Source: AP-15 sp963814865 (GTDB lineage: Bacteria; Pseudomonadota; Alphaproteobacteria; ATCC43930; CGMCC-115725). Taken from it: a stretch of DNA of 64,000 nucleotides. The stretch spans positions 1,054,001-1,118,000 of the forward strand of contig CAWFEN010000014.1 of NCBI GenBank assembly GCA_963814865.1. Direction: 5' to 3'. Below are positions 1 to 8,735 of the stretch, one piece after another. Within the stretch, counting starts at the first letter, position 1. Each line of letters opens with the position of its first letter. A model generated the notes under the pieces. That model was given only the letters and a program-made list of their open reading frames with translations. It had not been told where the DNA came from and searched no databases. A program made the translations under genes and the position numbers.

Positions 1-165
1 TTCTGGGATATGCCGAACGGTTGCGGCCGTCGCTGGAACGATCTCGGCAGGCGTTAACCAGTGTAAAGAGTTCCGACGGCCTGTCGACTCGGTCCCCATT
101 GGAGACCGTCGCGGGCAGCCGGTGGCGCCCTTCCCGCTTCGGCGGGTGGATGGTAGGCTGTGGTC

Positions 166-1971
166 ATGGACATTCCCCAACCGCGGTCGAGCACTCCCGG
201 CGCTGCCAAGGCCGGCCGCAACGATGCCTGCCCGTGCGGCAGCGGGCGCAAGTACAAATTGTGCTGCGGCATTGCCCGGCCTGCGGCCAGCAGCGCCGCC
301 GCGGTACGCCCGGCAACGCCTTCGGCTCCCGCCGGTTCGGCGCAGAGCGTCATTCAGCTTGCGGCCAGTCTGCTGAGGGCCGGCAGATACGAGGATGCGA
401 TTGCGCCGTTACAGCAGGCGGCCAGGCTCGTTCCGTACAACCCGTCGGTGCTCAGCGATCTCGGGCTGGCAAACCTGTACTGCCGCCGTCCGCCGGTAGC
501 GATCGACTGGTTCACGCGCTCGCTCGCGCTGCGGCCAAATTTCGCTGCCACCCATTACCATCTCGGCACCGCTCTTGAGCAGACGGGAGACGACGAAGCG
601 GCCGTTGCCGCCTATCGCCGGGCGATCGCGCTGAACCCGAAGCTGGCCAAGGCGCATAACCGGGTGGCTACGTACCTGCTGGCAAAAGGGAGGCGGAGGG
701 AAGCGGCCGAGGCGTACAATCAGGCGGCTGCGGCCGCGGGCGACACGATTTTCGGCCGTCTCTGCCGGGTCAGGGCGTTGATGGCGCGCGATCACACGAG
801 CGAGGCCGAAGAACGGCTGCGGCATCTGATTGCGCGCCACCCCTCGAGCAGCGAGGCCCATGCGCTGCTCGGTAATCTCCTGGCCGAGTGCGGGCGTTTC
901 GACGAGGCGGCGACGCATCTCGAGCGGTCGATCGCCTTGGCGCCGCGGGACGTCAGCGGCTATGCGCTTCTGGTGTTGTCGCGGCGGCTCACCGAGGCCG
1001 ACCGACCGCTGATCTCGGGGATGCTGTCGCGGCTCGAAGACGGCGACCTCGCCGAGCTCGATCGCATGAAGCTCCACTTTGCGCTCGGCAAGGCGCTCGA
1101 CGATCTCGCGGACTATGCCGGCGCGATGCAGCATTTCGATGCCGCCAACCAGGTTCGATATCGTTCCACCCGGTTCGACCGCAACGAGCTCGAGCGACGG
1201 ATCGACCGGCTGATCTCGCGCTTCACCTGCGCATTTTTTGCCGGCAACAGGGCGATCGGCCGCGACGACGAGACGCCCGTCATGGTTCTCGGCATGCCGC
1301 GCTCGGGCACGACCCTGACCGAGCGCATCATTTCCAGCCACTCTCGGGTCGGAGGCGGCGGCGAGCTCGACTTCTGGAACGAGCACGCACCGGCCTGGGT
1401 GGAGGCCGAGACCGGCCGGCTCGCGGCGACGGCCGACCGGCTCTGCACCGATTATCGCCGGCTGCTGCGCAGCGTCGCCCCCGATGCTGCGCGCGTCACC
1501 GACAAGATGCCGTTCAACTTTCTCTGGCTCGGCCTCATCCACCTGATCTTCCCGAATGCCCGTATCGTTCATTGCCGGCGCAACCCGATCGACACCTGCC
1601 TGTCGATTTACACGAACTTGTTCGCCATGAGATGGGAATTTGCCAGCGACCGCGGCGATCTTGCTTTTTACTATCGCCAGTACCTTCGCCTGATGGATCA
1701 CTGGCGGAGCGTGCTTCCGCCCGCCCGACTGCTCGATGTCGATTACGAAGACCTGACCGCCGATCCCGAGGGGACGGCGAGGCGGCTGATTGCCTTTTGC
1801 GGTCTCGACTGGGATCCCGCCTGCCTGCAGCCCGAGCGCAACCGCGACGCGGTGAGGACCGCCAGCGTATGGCAGGCGCGCCAGCCGATCTACCGGCGTT
1901 CGGTCGAGCGCTGGCGCCACTACGAACCCTGGCTCGGCGAGCTGCGGCAGCTCGTGCCGGAGGACGCATAG
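166..1971 (+). CDS. SEC-C / TPR / sulfotransferase fusion protein
   Basis: A 601-residue protein with three parts. Residues about 17-38 hold a SEC-C zinc motif (CPCGSGRKYKLCCG). Residues about 65-320 are alanine-rich helical repeats typical of TPRs. Residues about 370-590 are a PAPS-dependent sulfotransferase: the 5'-phosphosulfate loop reads GMPRSGTTLTERI and the 3'-phosphate region reads RIVHCRRNPIDTCLSIY. By family it should transfer sulfate from PAPS to a protein or glycan; the acceptor is unknown and the TPRs may bind it. No signal peptide is seen, so it is probably cytoplasmic. I chose the ATG at 166; a GTG two codons earlier is also possible. No operon partner is visible upstream. The domain assignment is firm, the substrate is open. 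Confidence 0.85.
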   Translation: MDIPQPRSSTPGAAKAGRNDACPCGSGRKYKLCCGIARPAASSAAAVRPATPSAPAGSAQSVIQLAASLLRAGRYEDAIAPLQQAARLVPYNPSVLSDLGLANLYCRRPPVAIDWFTRSLALRPNFAATHYHLGTALEQTGDDEAAVAAYRRAIALNPKLAKAHNRVATYLLAKGRRREAAEAYNQAAAAAGDTIFGRLCRVRALMARDHTSEAEERLRHLIARHPSSSEAHALLGNLLAECGRFDEAATHLERSIALAPRDVSGYALLVLSRRLTEADRPLISGMLSRLEDGDLAELDRMKLHFALGKALDDLADYAGAMQHFDAANQVRYRSTRFDRNELERRIDRLISRFTCAFFAGNRAIGRDDETPVMVLGMPRSGTTLTERIISSHSRVGGGGELDFWNEHAPAWVEAETGRLAATADRLCTDYRRLLRSVAPDAARVTDKMPFNFLWLGLIHLIFPNARIVHCRRNPIDTCLSIYTNLFAMRWEFASDRGDLAFYYRQYLRLMDHWRSVLPPARLLDVDYEDLTADPEGTARRLIAFCGLDWDPACLQPERNRDAVRTASVWQARQPIYRRSVERWRHYEPWLGELRQLVPEDA

Positions 1972-2064
1972 GCTGAGCCGAAGGCGGAATGCTTGCGGTT
2001 CGCACCCGGGAGCACCACCTGAACGTCGGTTCCCGGCGCGCGTTTCTGTAACCTCGTCAATGAC

Positions 2065-2742
2065 ATGAAGCTCCTCGTCGTCGAAGACGATCGCGAAACC
2101 GCCTCATATCTCGTCAAGGGCCTGAGCGAGAGCGGCTACACGGTGGACCGCGCCGGCGACGGACGCGAAGGCCTGTTTCTGGCGAGCTCGGGCGGATACG
2201 ACGCGATCGTGCTCGACCGCATGCTGCCGGGCATGGACGGGCTGGCGATGCTGGGCGGGCTGCGCGCGGCCGAAATCCGCACGCCGGCGCTGATTCTGAG
2301 CGCGCTCGGCAGCGTCGACGACCGGGTCAAGGGGTTGCGCGCCGGCGGCGACGACTACCTCGTCAAGCCCTTTGCCTTCAGCGAGCTGCTCGCCCGCGTC
2401 GAGGCGCTGCTGCGCCGCGGGTCCACGGCGCCGGCAACGACGAAGCTGGCGGTCGGCGACCTCGAGCTCGACCTGTTGACGCGATCCGTTACGCGCTGCG
2501 GCAAGGCGATCGAGCTGCTGCCGCGCGAATTCCGGCTGCTCGAATACCTGATGCGCAACGCCGGCCATGTCGTCACCCGCACGATGCTGCTCGAGCATGT
2601 CTGGGATTATCATTTCGATCCGCAGACGAATGTCGTCGACGTTCATGTCAGCCGGCTGCGCCAAAAGATCGACAAGAGTTTCGATCGGCCCCTGCTGCAC
2701 ACGGTGCGCGGCGCCGGCTACAGCCTGCGCCCGGCGGGTTAG
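2065..2742 (+). CDS. OmpR/PhoB-family response regulator
   Basis: A 225-residue two-domain regulator, the usual length for the family. The receiver domain starts with the acidic pair in LLVVEDD, has the phospho-acceptor Asp51 in IVLDRMLPGMDG and the conserved Lys in LVKPF. The C-terminal winged-helix DNA-binding domain (about residues 125-223) ends with the typical VDVHVSRLRQKID and HTVRGAGYSL segments. It is followed after 23 bases by a sensor kinase gene on the same strand, so the pair forms a two-component system. The closest general type is the QseB/TctD/CusR-like group; the signal sensed cannot be told from sequence. Confidence 0.93.
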   Translation: MKLLVVEDDRETASYLVKGLSESGYTVDRAGDGREGLFLASSGGYDAIVLDRMLPGMDGLAMLGGLRAAEIRTPALILSALGSVDDRVKGLRAGGDDYLVKPFAFSELLARVEALLRRGSTAPATTKLAVGDLELDLLTRSVTRCGKAIELLPREFRLLEYLMRNAGHVVTRTMLLEHVWDYHFDPQTNVVDVHVSRLRQKIDKSFDRPLLHTVRGAGYSLRPAG

Positions 2743-2765
2743 CAGCCCGGTCGGCCGCGGTTGCG

Positions 2766-4200
2766 ATGGTCGCCGAAAAGCTGCTCCTCCCCGCCGTGCA
2801 ATCGTGGCGCCTGCCGCGGCAGGTTTTCGGGACCCTGCGGCGGCTGGTGCGGACGCATGCCTTTCGCCTCGCCGCGCTCTATTTCCTGGTGTTCGCAGCC
2901 TCGGTGCTGAGCGTCCTGCTGTTCGTCTACTGGACCAGCGCCGATTTCGTCGAGCGCCAGACCGAAGCGACGCTCGATGCCGAGATCCGAGGGCTTGCCG
3001 AGCAATATGCCGAGAGGGGGTTGAGCGGCCTCGTCCAGATCGTCGCGGCGCGCAGCGCCGGCGATCGCGGCGACGGCATGCTGTATCTGGTGACCGATCC
3101 CGGCGGGCGGCCGCTGGCCGGCAACATCGCCGCCTGGCCGGCGGGGGTGCCGGCCGATTTCGGGCTGGCTGTCCTTCACGATCGAGGCGCGGGTCAAGGG
3201 CCGGGTCGAGACCCATCCCGCGCGCGGCTCGCTGTTCGTCATTCCGGGCGGCTACCGGCTGCTGGTCGGCCGCGACATCAGCGACGGGGCGGCGTTCCGC
3301 GACCGGGTCAAGATGACCCTGCTGTGGGCCGGGCTGGTGGCGCTCGGCATCGGTTTACTGGGCGGCGCGGCCATGAGCCGCAATCTGTTGCGCCGCGTCG
3401 AGCTGGTCAACCGCACGAGCGAGCGGGTGATGGCCGGGAACCTGTCCGACCGCGTCCCGCTCGACGGCACCAGCGACGAGTTCGACCAGCTCGCCGCCAA
3501 TCTCAACCGCATGCTCGATCAGATCGAGCGGCTGATGACGGCGATGCGCGAGGTTACCGACGACGTCGCCCATGATTTGAAGACACCGCTGGCGCGGCTG
3601 CGCGCCCGGCTCGAGCTGGCGCTGATCGGACCGGCCGACACTGCCGGCCAAAGCGAGGCGATCCGCACCGCGATCGACGAGGCCGACCGTCTGCTCGCCA
3701 CCTTCAACGCGCTCCTGCGCATCGCCGAGGCGGAGGCGGACCGCAACCAGATGGGAATGTTGGATCTTTTCGAGGTGGTCCGGTCGGCGGCCGAATTTTA
3801 CGAACCGGTCGCCGAAGAGAACGGGTTCGTGCTGGCGCTCGAAGCCGAGCCCGATGTCAGGATCCGGGGCGACCGGCACCTGCTGTCTCAGGCGCTCGCC
3901 AACCTGCTCGACAACGCGCTCAAATACGCCGGCGGCGGCGAGCTCCAGATCCGGGTGTGCCACGCCGGCGGGCATGCCGTCCTGGAAGTGGCCGACCGCG
4001 GCCCCGGCATCCCCGAAGCCGACCGCGAAACCGTATTCGACCGGTTTGTCCGCCTCGAACCGAGCCGCAGCACTCCCGGCAACGGCCTCGGCCTCAGCCT
4101 GGTGCGCGCCGCCGCCCGCCGGCATCGCGGCACGGTCACGCTCTCCGACAATCGGCCCGGACTGCGCGTCAGGCTCGAATTCCCCGAATTTGCCGCCTGA
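2766..4200 (+). CDS. Sensor histidine kinase (one-base frameshift near 3162)
   Basis: Partner kinase of the preceding regulator; about 477 residues once the break is repaired. The N-terminus has a transmembrane segment (AALYFLVFAASVLSVLLFVYW), a periplasmic sensor region, and a second membrane segment at about 3310-3370, then HAMP. The H-box reads VAHDLKTPLARLR, the N-box LANLLDNALKYA, and the ATP-binding G boxes DRGPGI and NGLGLSLV. Reading starts in one frame (2766) and continues in another from about 3165. Dropping one G from the GGG at 3162-3164 restores FGWLSFTIEARV and a single ORF. All catalytic motifs are intact, so I take this as a sequence error rather than a dead gene. It ends one base before a convergent small gene. 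Confidence 0.85.
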
Positions 4201-4201
4201 C

Positions 4202-4390
4202 TTATTCCGTACTCGTCCAATCATCGGCCTGCCGCTCGCGATCCTCGATCCGCCGCGCGGTTTCCGCCATCAGCTCGCGCAGCTCGTGCGGATCAAGTCC
4301 GGCGCTGCGCAGCACCGGCGCCATGACCTCGTCCGCCAGCAGATCGTCGAGGCTCGGCTCGTATCGGCAGCAATCCGAACGCCGGTCCAT
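4202..4390 (-). CDS. Small hypothetical protein, 62 residues
   Basis: A short acidic soluble ORF containing SLDDLLADEVMAPVLRSAG and DPHELRELM. Its style (DDLLAD near the start, then a helical Asp-Pro-x-Glu-Leu segment) resembles small conserved alphaproteobacterial proteins of unknown function that I have seen described only as hypothetical. Its stop codon lies one base from the stop of the convergent kinase gene. There is no membrane segment and no metal motif beyond a CC pair at residues 7-8. Function unknown; coding status is likely rather than certain. Confidence 0.55.
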   Translation of the reverse strand: MDRRSDCCRYEPSLDDLLADEVMAPVLRSAGLDPHELRELMAETARRIEDRERQADDWTSTE

Positions 4391-4531
4391 GATATCCCTC
4401 CATGCCTCTCAGCTTGTATGCAGGATCGACGGAAAGCGTGACCGGATTATGTCCCTGGGTCGGAAATTTCGCGGCAATCGAGGTATTTGCCCGGCGATAT
4501 TGACGTAACAAGACAGCGGGGATGTGACGGG

Positions 4532-5383
4532 TCAGGCAATGGCGGCAAGCTCACGATAGCCCACGAGGTTGATGCGAAGCTCCGCGATGCGGTTCCTGAC
4601 CGAGGGGCTCAGCAGTGCCGCCAACTCGTCGCGGTGGCGGTAGCCGGGCATCGCCGCGGCAAGGGGCGGTGTGCGCTCCGTGGCCGGGTGACAATAGATC
4701 TCGCTGACGCCGTCGGGCAGGTATGGGAGCAGCCGCAGCCACCGCTCCTCGACCATCCCGCCGCTCCACGCGATGCCGAAGACGTGATCGTTGACGCAGA
4801 GCCCGGCCCGCCGCAGCCGCCGCCGCAGCGCGTTGCTCCAGGGGCTGTAGAGCGGCGTCGGATAGCGCTCGCCGGGGCAGGCGCGACGCAGCACCGCGAC
4901 CGGCTCGGCCGGGACACGCACGGCCTTCATGCCGTAGTCGCGGCCGATCTCGACGATCAGCGCGGCGACGCTCGGGTGCACATGCATATGCTTGTGCGTG
5001 TTGACGTGATCGAGCGGCAGCCCGGTCGCGCGAAAGGCCTCGAATTGCGCCCGGATCTCGTGTGCCAGCTGACGGCGGACGCGCGGAAGAAAAAACCACC
5101 GCATGCCGGCGCGGACCATGTTGCGATCGAATTCGCCGTCGCCGCGAACCATTCCCGGAATTTCCCGGATCGGCAGAACCGGGCGGCCGTCGACCAGCAC
5201 CAGATGCAGCCCGACCCGCAGATCGGGCAGGCGGCGGGCGCAGGCGACCGCATCGGCCGCGGCGGGGGCGCCGACCATCAGGCTGGCGGTCGACAGAATG
5301 CCGTGCCGATGCGCCGCTTCGACCGCCTCGTTGACCGCGGGGTCGAACCCGAAATCGTCGGCGCAGACGATCAGGCTCTTCAC
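4532..5383 (-). CDS. hpnK: Hopanoid biosynthesis protein HpnK (YdjC/ChbG-type deacetylase)
   Basis: A polysaccharide-deacetylase-like protein of the YdjC/ChbG fold, 283 residues from a GTG start. The metal-binding ADDFG motif lies near the N-terminus, a second His is in VGLHLVLVDGRP, and the HxxxH-type motif reads NTHKHMHVHPS. By family knowledge HpnI, HpnJ and HpnK act in sequence to make the cyclitol ether head group of composite hopanoids; HpnK is the deacetylase that frees the amino group of the glucosamine unit. I prefer the GTG at 5383 (KSLIVCADDFG) over the TTG at 5395. It is last of the hpnI-hpnJ group, but an HNH gene separates it from hpnJ. Confidence 0.9.
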   Translation of the reverse strand: MKSLIVCADDFGFDPAVNEAVEAAHRHGILSTASLMVGAPAAADAVACARRLPDLRVGLHLVLVDGRPVLPIREIPGMVRGDGEFDRNMVRAGMRWFFLPRVRRQLAHEIRAQFEAFRATGLPLDHVNTHKHMHVHPSVAALIVEIGRDYGMKAVRVPAEPVAVLRRACPGERYPTPLYSPWSNALRRRLRRAGLCVNDHVFGIAWSGGMVEERWLRLLPYLPDGVSEIYCHPATERTPPLAAAMPGYRHRDELAALLSPSVRNRIAELRINLVGYRELAAIA

Positions 5384-5400
5384 AGTTTTTGTCAAAAACT
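5384..5400. promoter_or_regulatory. 17-bp perfect AT-rich palindrome at the HNH/hpnK junction
   Basis: AGTTTTTG-T-CAAAAACT is an exact inverted repeat with one central base, in an otherwise very GC-rich region. It starts right after the proposed hpnK GTG and its last base belongs to the stop codon of the HNH gene. It could be an operator, a target site used when the HNH segment arrived, or a weak hairpin. Only the symmetry is seen; any role is inferred. Confidence 0.5.
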
Positions 5401-5879
5401 TAACCCAGCGCCCTTAACCAGTCCTTTTCTCCCGATGTAAGTGCTTCCGGGTGTCGCTTCACGAGTTGGACGAACAACGCCGAGAATCCATCCCAATTTT
5501 GAGGCTCTCCATATTTACCTTTGATCGCCTTATCTCTTCGTCGGCTGCCCCATCTGTCGAGCGACGCTGAACTTTTTCGTCCATTGCATTTGTTACATGA
5601 GGTCACAAGATTTTCGATCTCGCTTGATCCGCCTCCGGTTAGAGCCTCGACGTGGTCGATCACCGCGCCGAGCAGATCCAAGAGCGGTGCACTGTGACGG
5701 GTCCAATGCGCGTGATAATAGGAAAGCGGGGCACAATTTCCCGAGTTTCTGATTTCTAATTCTAAGTATTTCATGACCGGCGCAAAAATTACTGGCCTCT
5801 TGCACCAACAACATAACCAGCCATCCCGCCGAAAGATGGCAATTTGCAAATCCTTTGGTATAGGCAGCCGAGATACCAT
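5400..5879 (-). CDS. HNH endonuclease-like protein inside the hpn operon
   Basis: A 159-residue protein from the ATG at 5879 (VSRLPIPKDLQIAIF). It has a zinc-finger HNH layout: a first cysteine pair in CCWCKRP, the catalytic-type AVIDHVEAL, then NLVTSCNKCNGRKS carrying the Asn and a second cysteine pair. The insert between the cysteine pairs is long. The gene is clearly AT-richer than its neighbours, with codons such as TTT, AAA and ATA. It lies between hpnJ and hpnK on the same strand, stopping 16 bases before hpnK. That suggests arrival by transfer into an operon. An upstream extension of the ORF runs into a repeat and was not used. It may be a solitary nuclease or defence remnant; target unknown. 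Confidence 0.75.
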   Translation of the reverse strand: MVSRLPIPKDLQIAIFRRDGWLCCWCKRPVIFAPVMKYLELEIRNSGNCAPLSYYHAHWTRHSAPLLDLLGAVIDHVEALTGGGSSEIENLVTSCNKCNGRKSSASLDRWGSRRRDKAIKGKYGEPQNWDGFSALFVQLVKRHPEALTSGEKDWLRALG

Positions 5880-5953
5880 TTGCTTTCGGCTTACGGACGC
5901 TCGACCAGCTACAGCACCAGGATGACCGAAAATCGCTGGCAAGCTAGCCAGCT

Positions 5954-6126
5954 CAGAGCTTGGCTCCAAATGAATGGTGTGTTCATGACTGGTCACCGTC
6001 GCCCCCGCGAAAGCGGGGGTCCAGGGGCAACCGCTGTGGCCCTGCCGCCACCCTGGGTTCCCGCGTTCGCGGGAATGACGAATATCCCGTTGAAATCGCC
6101 CGATTCATTTTGAACTGTACTCTCAG
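5954..6126. repeat. Dispersed hairpin repeat, copy A (3' end of hpnJ)
   Basis: This 173 bp segment matches 55501-55667 closely along its whole length. Both copies start CAGAGCT, hold a GC stem CCCCCGCGAAAGCGGGGG, then a second stem of the type CCCGCGTTCGCGGGAATGACG, and end TACTCTCAG. The right end supplies the stop codon of hpnJ (TGA of CTGAGAGTA on the minus strand), just as copy B does for the acyl-CoA ligase. The stem sequences are of the widespread palindromic intergenic type seen in GC-rich proteobacteria. Likely acts as, or behaves like, a 3' UTR stabiliser or terminator; mobility is inferred from the two copies. Confidence 0.85.
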
Positions 6127-7550
6127 CCGGCCATCTCCCGGCTGCGCAAGAAATGGAAGAACTCGACGCCCTCGCGCAGGCGGCGGCGCATCATTTGCGG
6201 GCTCCGGAGCATCTCGGCGACCAGTGCGGCAATCTTTTTGCGGCGAAAATAAAAGCGCTTGTAGAAGGTCTCGAGCGAATCGAAGATTTCGGTGTGCGAC
6301 AGATGCGGATAATGCAACGGCGCGATCTGCACGCCGCGCTCGTCGGTCAGCTCGGCATGCGTCGTATCGAGCCAGCCATTCTCGATCGCCTGGCGATATA
6401 GTTCGGTGCCGGGATAGGGGGCGGCCAGCGAAACCTGGATCGTGTGCGGGTTGATTTCGCCGGCAAAGCGGATCGTCTCCTCGATCGTCTCTCGGGTTTC
6501 GCCGGGCAGGCCGAGGATGAAGGTCCCGTGGATGGTGATCCCGAGCTCGTGACAATCCTTGGTGAAGCGCCGGGCGACGTCGATCCGCATCCCTTTTTTG
6601 ATGTTGTTCAGGATCTGCTGGTTGCCCGATTCATAGCCGACCAGCAGCAGCCGCAGCCCGTTGTCGCGCAGGATTTCGAGCGTGGCGCGCGGCACGTTCG
6701 CCTTGGCGTTGCACGACCAGGTGACGCCGAGCCTGCCCAGCTCGCGGGCGATCGCCTCGGCGCGCGGGCGGTCGTCGGTAAAGGTGTCGTCGTCGAAAAA
6801 GAATTCCTTCACCTGCGGAAACCAGGCCTTGGCAAGCCGGATCTCCTCGATCACGTGGCCGACGCTGCGCACCCGGTAGCGATGCCCGCCGACCGTCTGC
6901 GGCCACAGGCAGAAGGTGCATTTCGAGCGGCAGCCGCGCCCGGTATAGAGCGACAGATAGGGGTGCTGCAGATAGCCGATGAAGTAATCCTCGACCCTGA
7001 GATCGCGCTTGTAGATTTCGCTGACGAAAGGCAGCCGGTCCATGTCTTCGAGGATCGCGCGGTCGCGGTTGTGGCTGATCCCGCCCTTCGCATTGCGATA
7101 GCTCAGCCCGTCGACCGCATCGAACCCGCGTCCCTCCGCCACCTCCTTGATGGTGAAGTCGAACTCCTCGCGGGCCACGAAGTCGAGCGCCGGCGAGGCC
7201 TTCAGGCTGTCCTCGGGCTCGACCGCGACCTTGGCGCCGACCATCCCGATCTTGAGCCGCGGGTTCGCGTCCTTCAGCGCCGCGGCGACCTTGACGTCGG
7301 AGGCGAAGGACGGCGTCGAGGTGTGCAGCACCGCCAGCTCGTAATCGCCGGCGAGCGGCAGGATGTCGGCGAGCTTGAGCCGCGCCGGCGGCGCGTCGAC
7401 GAGCCGGCTCTGCGGCACCAGCGCCGCGGGCTGGGCCAGCCAGGTCGGGTACCAGAAAGAGCGGATCTCGCGCCTGGCCTGATAGCGCGAGCCGGCACCG
7501 CCATCGAAGCCGTCGAAAGATGGCGGGTGCAGGAACAGGGTCTTCATCAT
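6123..7550 (-). CDS. hpnJ: HpnJ, hopanoid-associated radical SAM protein
   Basis: 475 residues. An N-terminal cobalamin-binding-like region precedes a radical SAM core with the cluster motif GRGCRSKCTFCLWP (CxxxCxxC). Later signatures include GTFILGLPGETRETIEE and APYPGTELY. By family it contracts the glucosamine ring attached to the hopanoid side chain to give the cyclopentane head group of bacteriohopanetetrol cyclitol ether. The start ATG at 7550 overlaps the hpnI stop as ATGA, indicating translational coupling. Its stop codon lies in a repeat element. Note that an in-frame ORF runs far upstream of 7550, but it is only a shadow of hpnI. Confidence 0.93.
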   Translation of the reverse strand: MMKTLFLHPPSFDGFDGGAGSRYQARREIRSFWYPTWLAQPAALVPQSRLVDAPPARLKLADILPLAGDYELAVLHTSTPSFASDVKVAAALKDANPRLKIGMVGAKVAVEPEDSLKASPALDFVAREEFDFTIKEVAEGRGFDAVDGLSYRNAKGGISHNRDRAILEDMDRLPFVSEIYKRDLRVEDYFIGYLQHPYLSLYTGRGCRSKCTFCLWPQTVGGHRYRVRSVGHVIEEIRLAKAWFPQVKEFFFDDDTFTDDRPRAEAIARELGRLGVTWSCNAKANVPRATLEILRDNGLRLLLVGYESGNQQILNNIKKGMRIDVARRFTKDCHELGITIHGTFILGLPGETRETIEETIRFAGEINPHTIQVSLAAPYPGTELYRQAIENGWLDTTHAELTDERGVQIAPLHYPHLSHTEIFDSLETFYKRFYFRRKKIAALVAEMLRSPQMMRRRLREGVEFFHFLRSREMAG

Positions 7551-8686
7551 TGGGCCTTGCCTCCGTCGAGTGTCACCCGGCCGCTCGGCTCGACGCGAAA
7601 ACGCTGGTCCCGCCAGAAGACCGTCCGTCCGAAGAAGCTGGCGACGAACACGGCAAACGACAAGGCGTCGCGCGCCGGGAGCAGCCACAGCCTGGCGATG
7701 GGAAGGCCGAGCGCAGCCGCGATCACCCGTACCGTGCCCCATCGCAGCACGCACGAAATCGCCAGAAAGAGGCAGGAGGTCAAGGCAAATCCGGTCGCTG
7801 CGGCACCGAGCGCGGCGAGCGCCGCCGGATGCGCCAGCACCGACCCGGCAAAACCGGCGGGCGTCAGCATGCGCACCGTGCGTGCCCAGCGCAATTCGTG
7901 ACGCCACAGACCGGCGAAGGACGGCTCCGCGACCCGCGCCTCGACGATGTACCGGGACAGCACGACGGCGAGGCCGTGCGCGCGCGCAGCCTCGCCAATC
8001 CGGTAATCGTCGGCGAGCTCGTCGCGCAGCATTGCAAACCCGCCGATGCGCATGAGGGTATCGCGCCGCAGCGCGATCGTGGCGCCAAAGCAGCCATCGC
8101 CGAACCGCCCGGCTTCGGCCAGCAAGGCACTCGGCAGAAACCCGAAATTAATGTGGAGCGCGCCCAGGTCGGACCATGTCCCGCCGGTCGAGACACCCTT
8201 GTAGAGGCAGGTGACGATGCCGACGCGCGGATCGCGGAGCGGCGCCGTGACCGCGCCGACATAGTGCCGATCGACGCGCATGTCGCTGTCGGCCAGGACG
8301 AGGGTGTCATGGCGCACCGCCGGCATCATGTTTTCGAGATTCGCCACTTTGCGGTTGCCGCCGTTTACGTGCGGATCGACGACCAGCGCGATATCGCTCG
8401 CGGGCAAGTCGCGAATCAGCGTGGTTGCGGCCGGCAGCGCGCCATCCTGCGGGTCGTTGACGCCCAGCACGATCTGCAGGACCGGGTAATCCTGCTCGGC
8501 AAAAGAGCGCAGGTTTTCGTAAAGGCCGGGCTCGGCGCCGTGCAGCGGTTTCAGCACCGAAACCGCGGGCCGCTCCGCCGCGATCGGGATCCGGCGCATC
8601 GAGAAGCGGATTGCGGCGACTGCTGTGCCCAGCAGATAAACCCAAGCCGGAACCAGCACGATGGCGATAGCGAGCGTCGGGTTCAT
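7547..8686 (-). CDS. hpnI: HpnI, hopanoid glycosyltransferase (GT2 family)
   Basis: 379 residues from ATG 8686 (NPTLAIAIVLV). An N-terminal membrane helix is followed by a GT2 domain: VSVLKPLHGAEPGLYENL, the DxD-like motif LVLADSDMRVD, and the acceptor region motif DELADDYRIGEAARAHG with the later RHELRWARTVR (Q/RxxRW type). Two or more hydrophobic segments near the C-terminus anchor it. By family it adds N-acetylglucosamine to bacteriohopanetetrol, the step before HpnK and HpnJ. It heads the hpnI-hpnJ-(HNH)-hpnK unit and is divergent from ispH; a 129 bp gap with an inverted repeat separates them. Confidence 0.92.
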   Translation of the reverse strand: MNPTLAIAIVLVPAWVYLLGTAVAAIRFSMRRIPIAAERPAVSVLKPLHGAEPGLYENLRSFAEQDYPVLQIVLGVNDPQDGALPAATTLIRDLPASDIALVVDPHVNGGNRKVANLENMMPAVRHDTLVLADSDMRVDRHYVGAVTAPLRDPRVGIVTCLYKGVSTGGTWSDLGALHINFGFLPSALLAEAGRFGDGCFGATIALRRDTLMRIGGFAMLRDELADDYRIGEAARAHGLAVVLSRYIVEARVAEPSFAGLWRHELRWARTVRMLTPAGFAGSVLAHPAALAALGAAATGFALTSCLFLAISCVLRWGTVRVIAAALGLPIARLWLLPARDALSFAVFVASFFGRTVFWRDQRFRVEPSGRVTLDGGKAQ

Positions 8687-8735
8687 GGCAGGCAGGTCAC
8701 ACCCCGGCACGATTGCGCGTGCAGCGCGACGCGAG

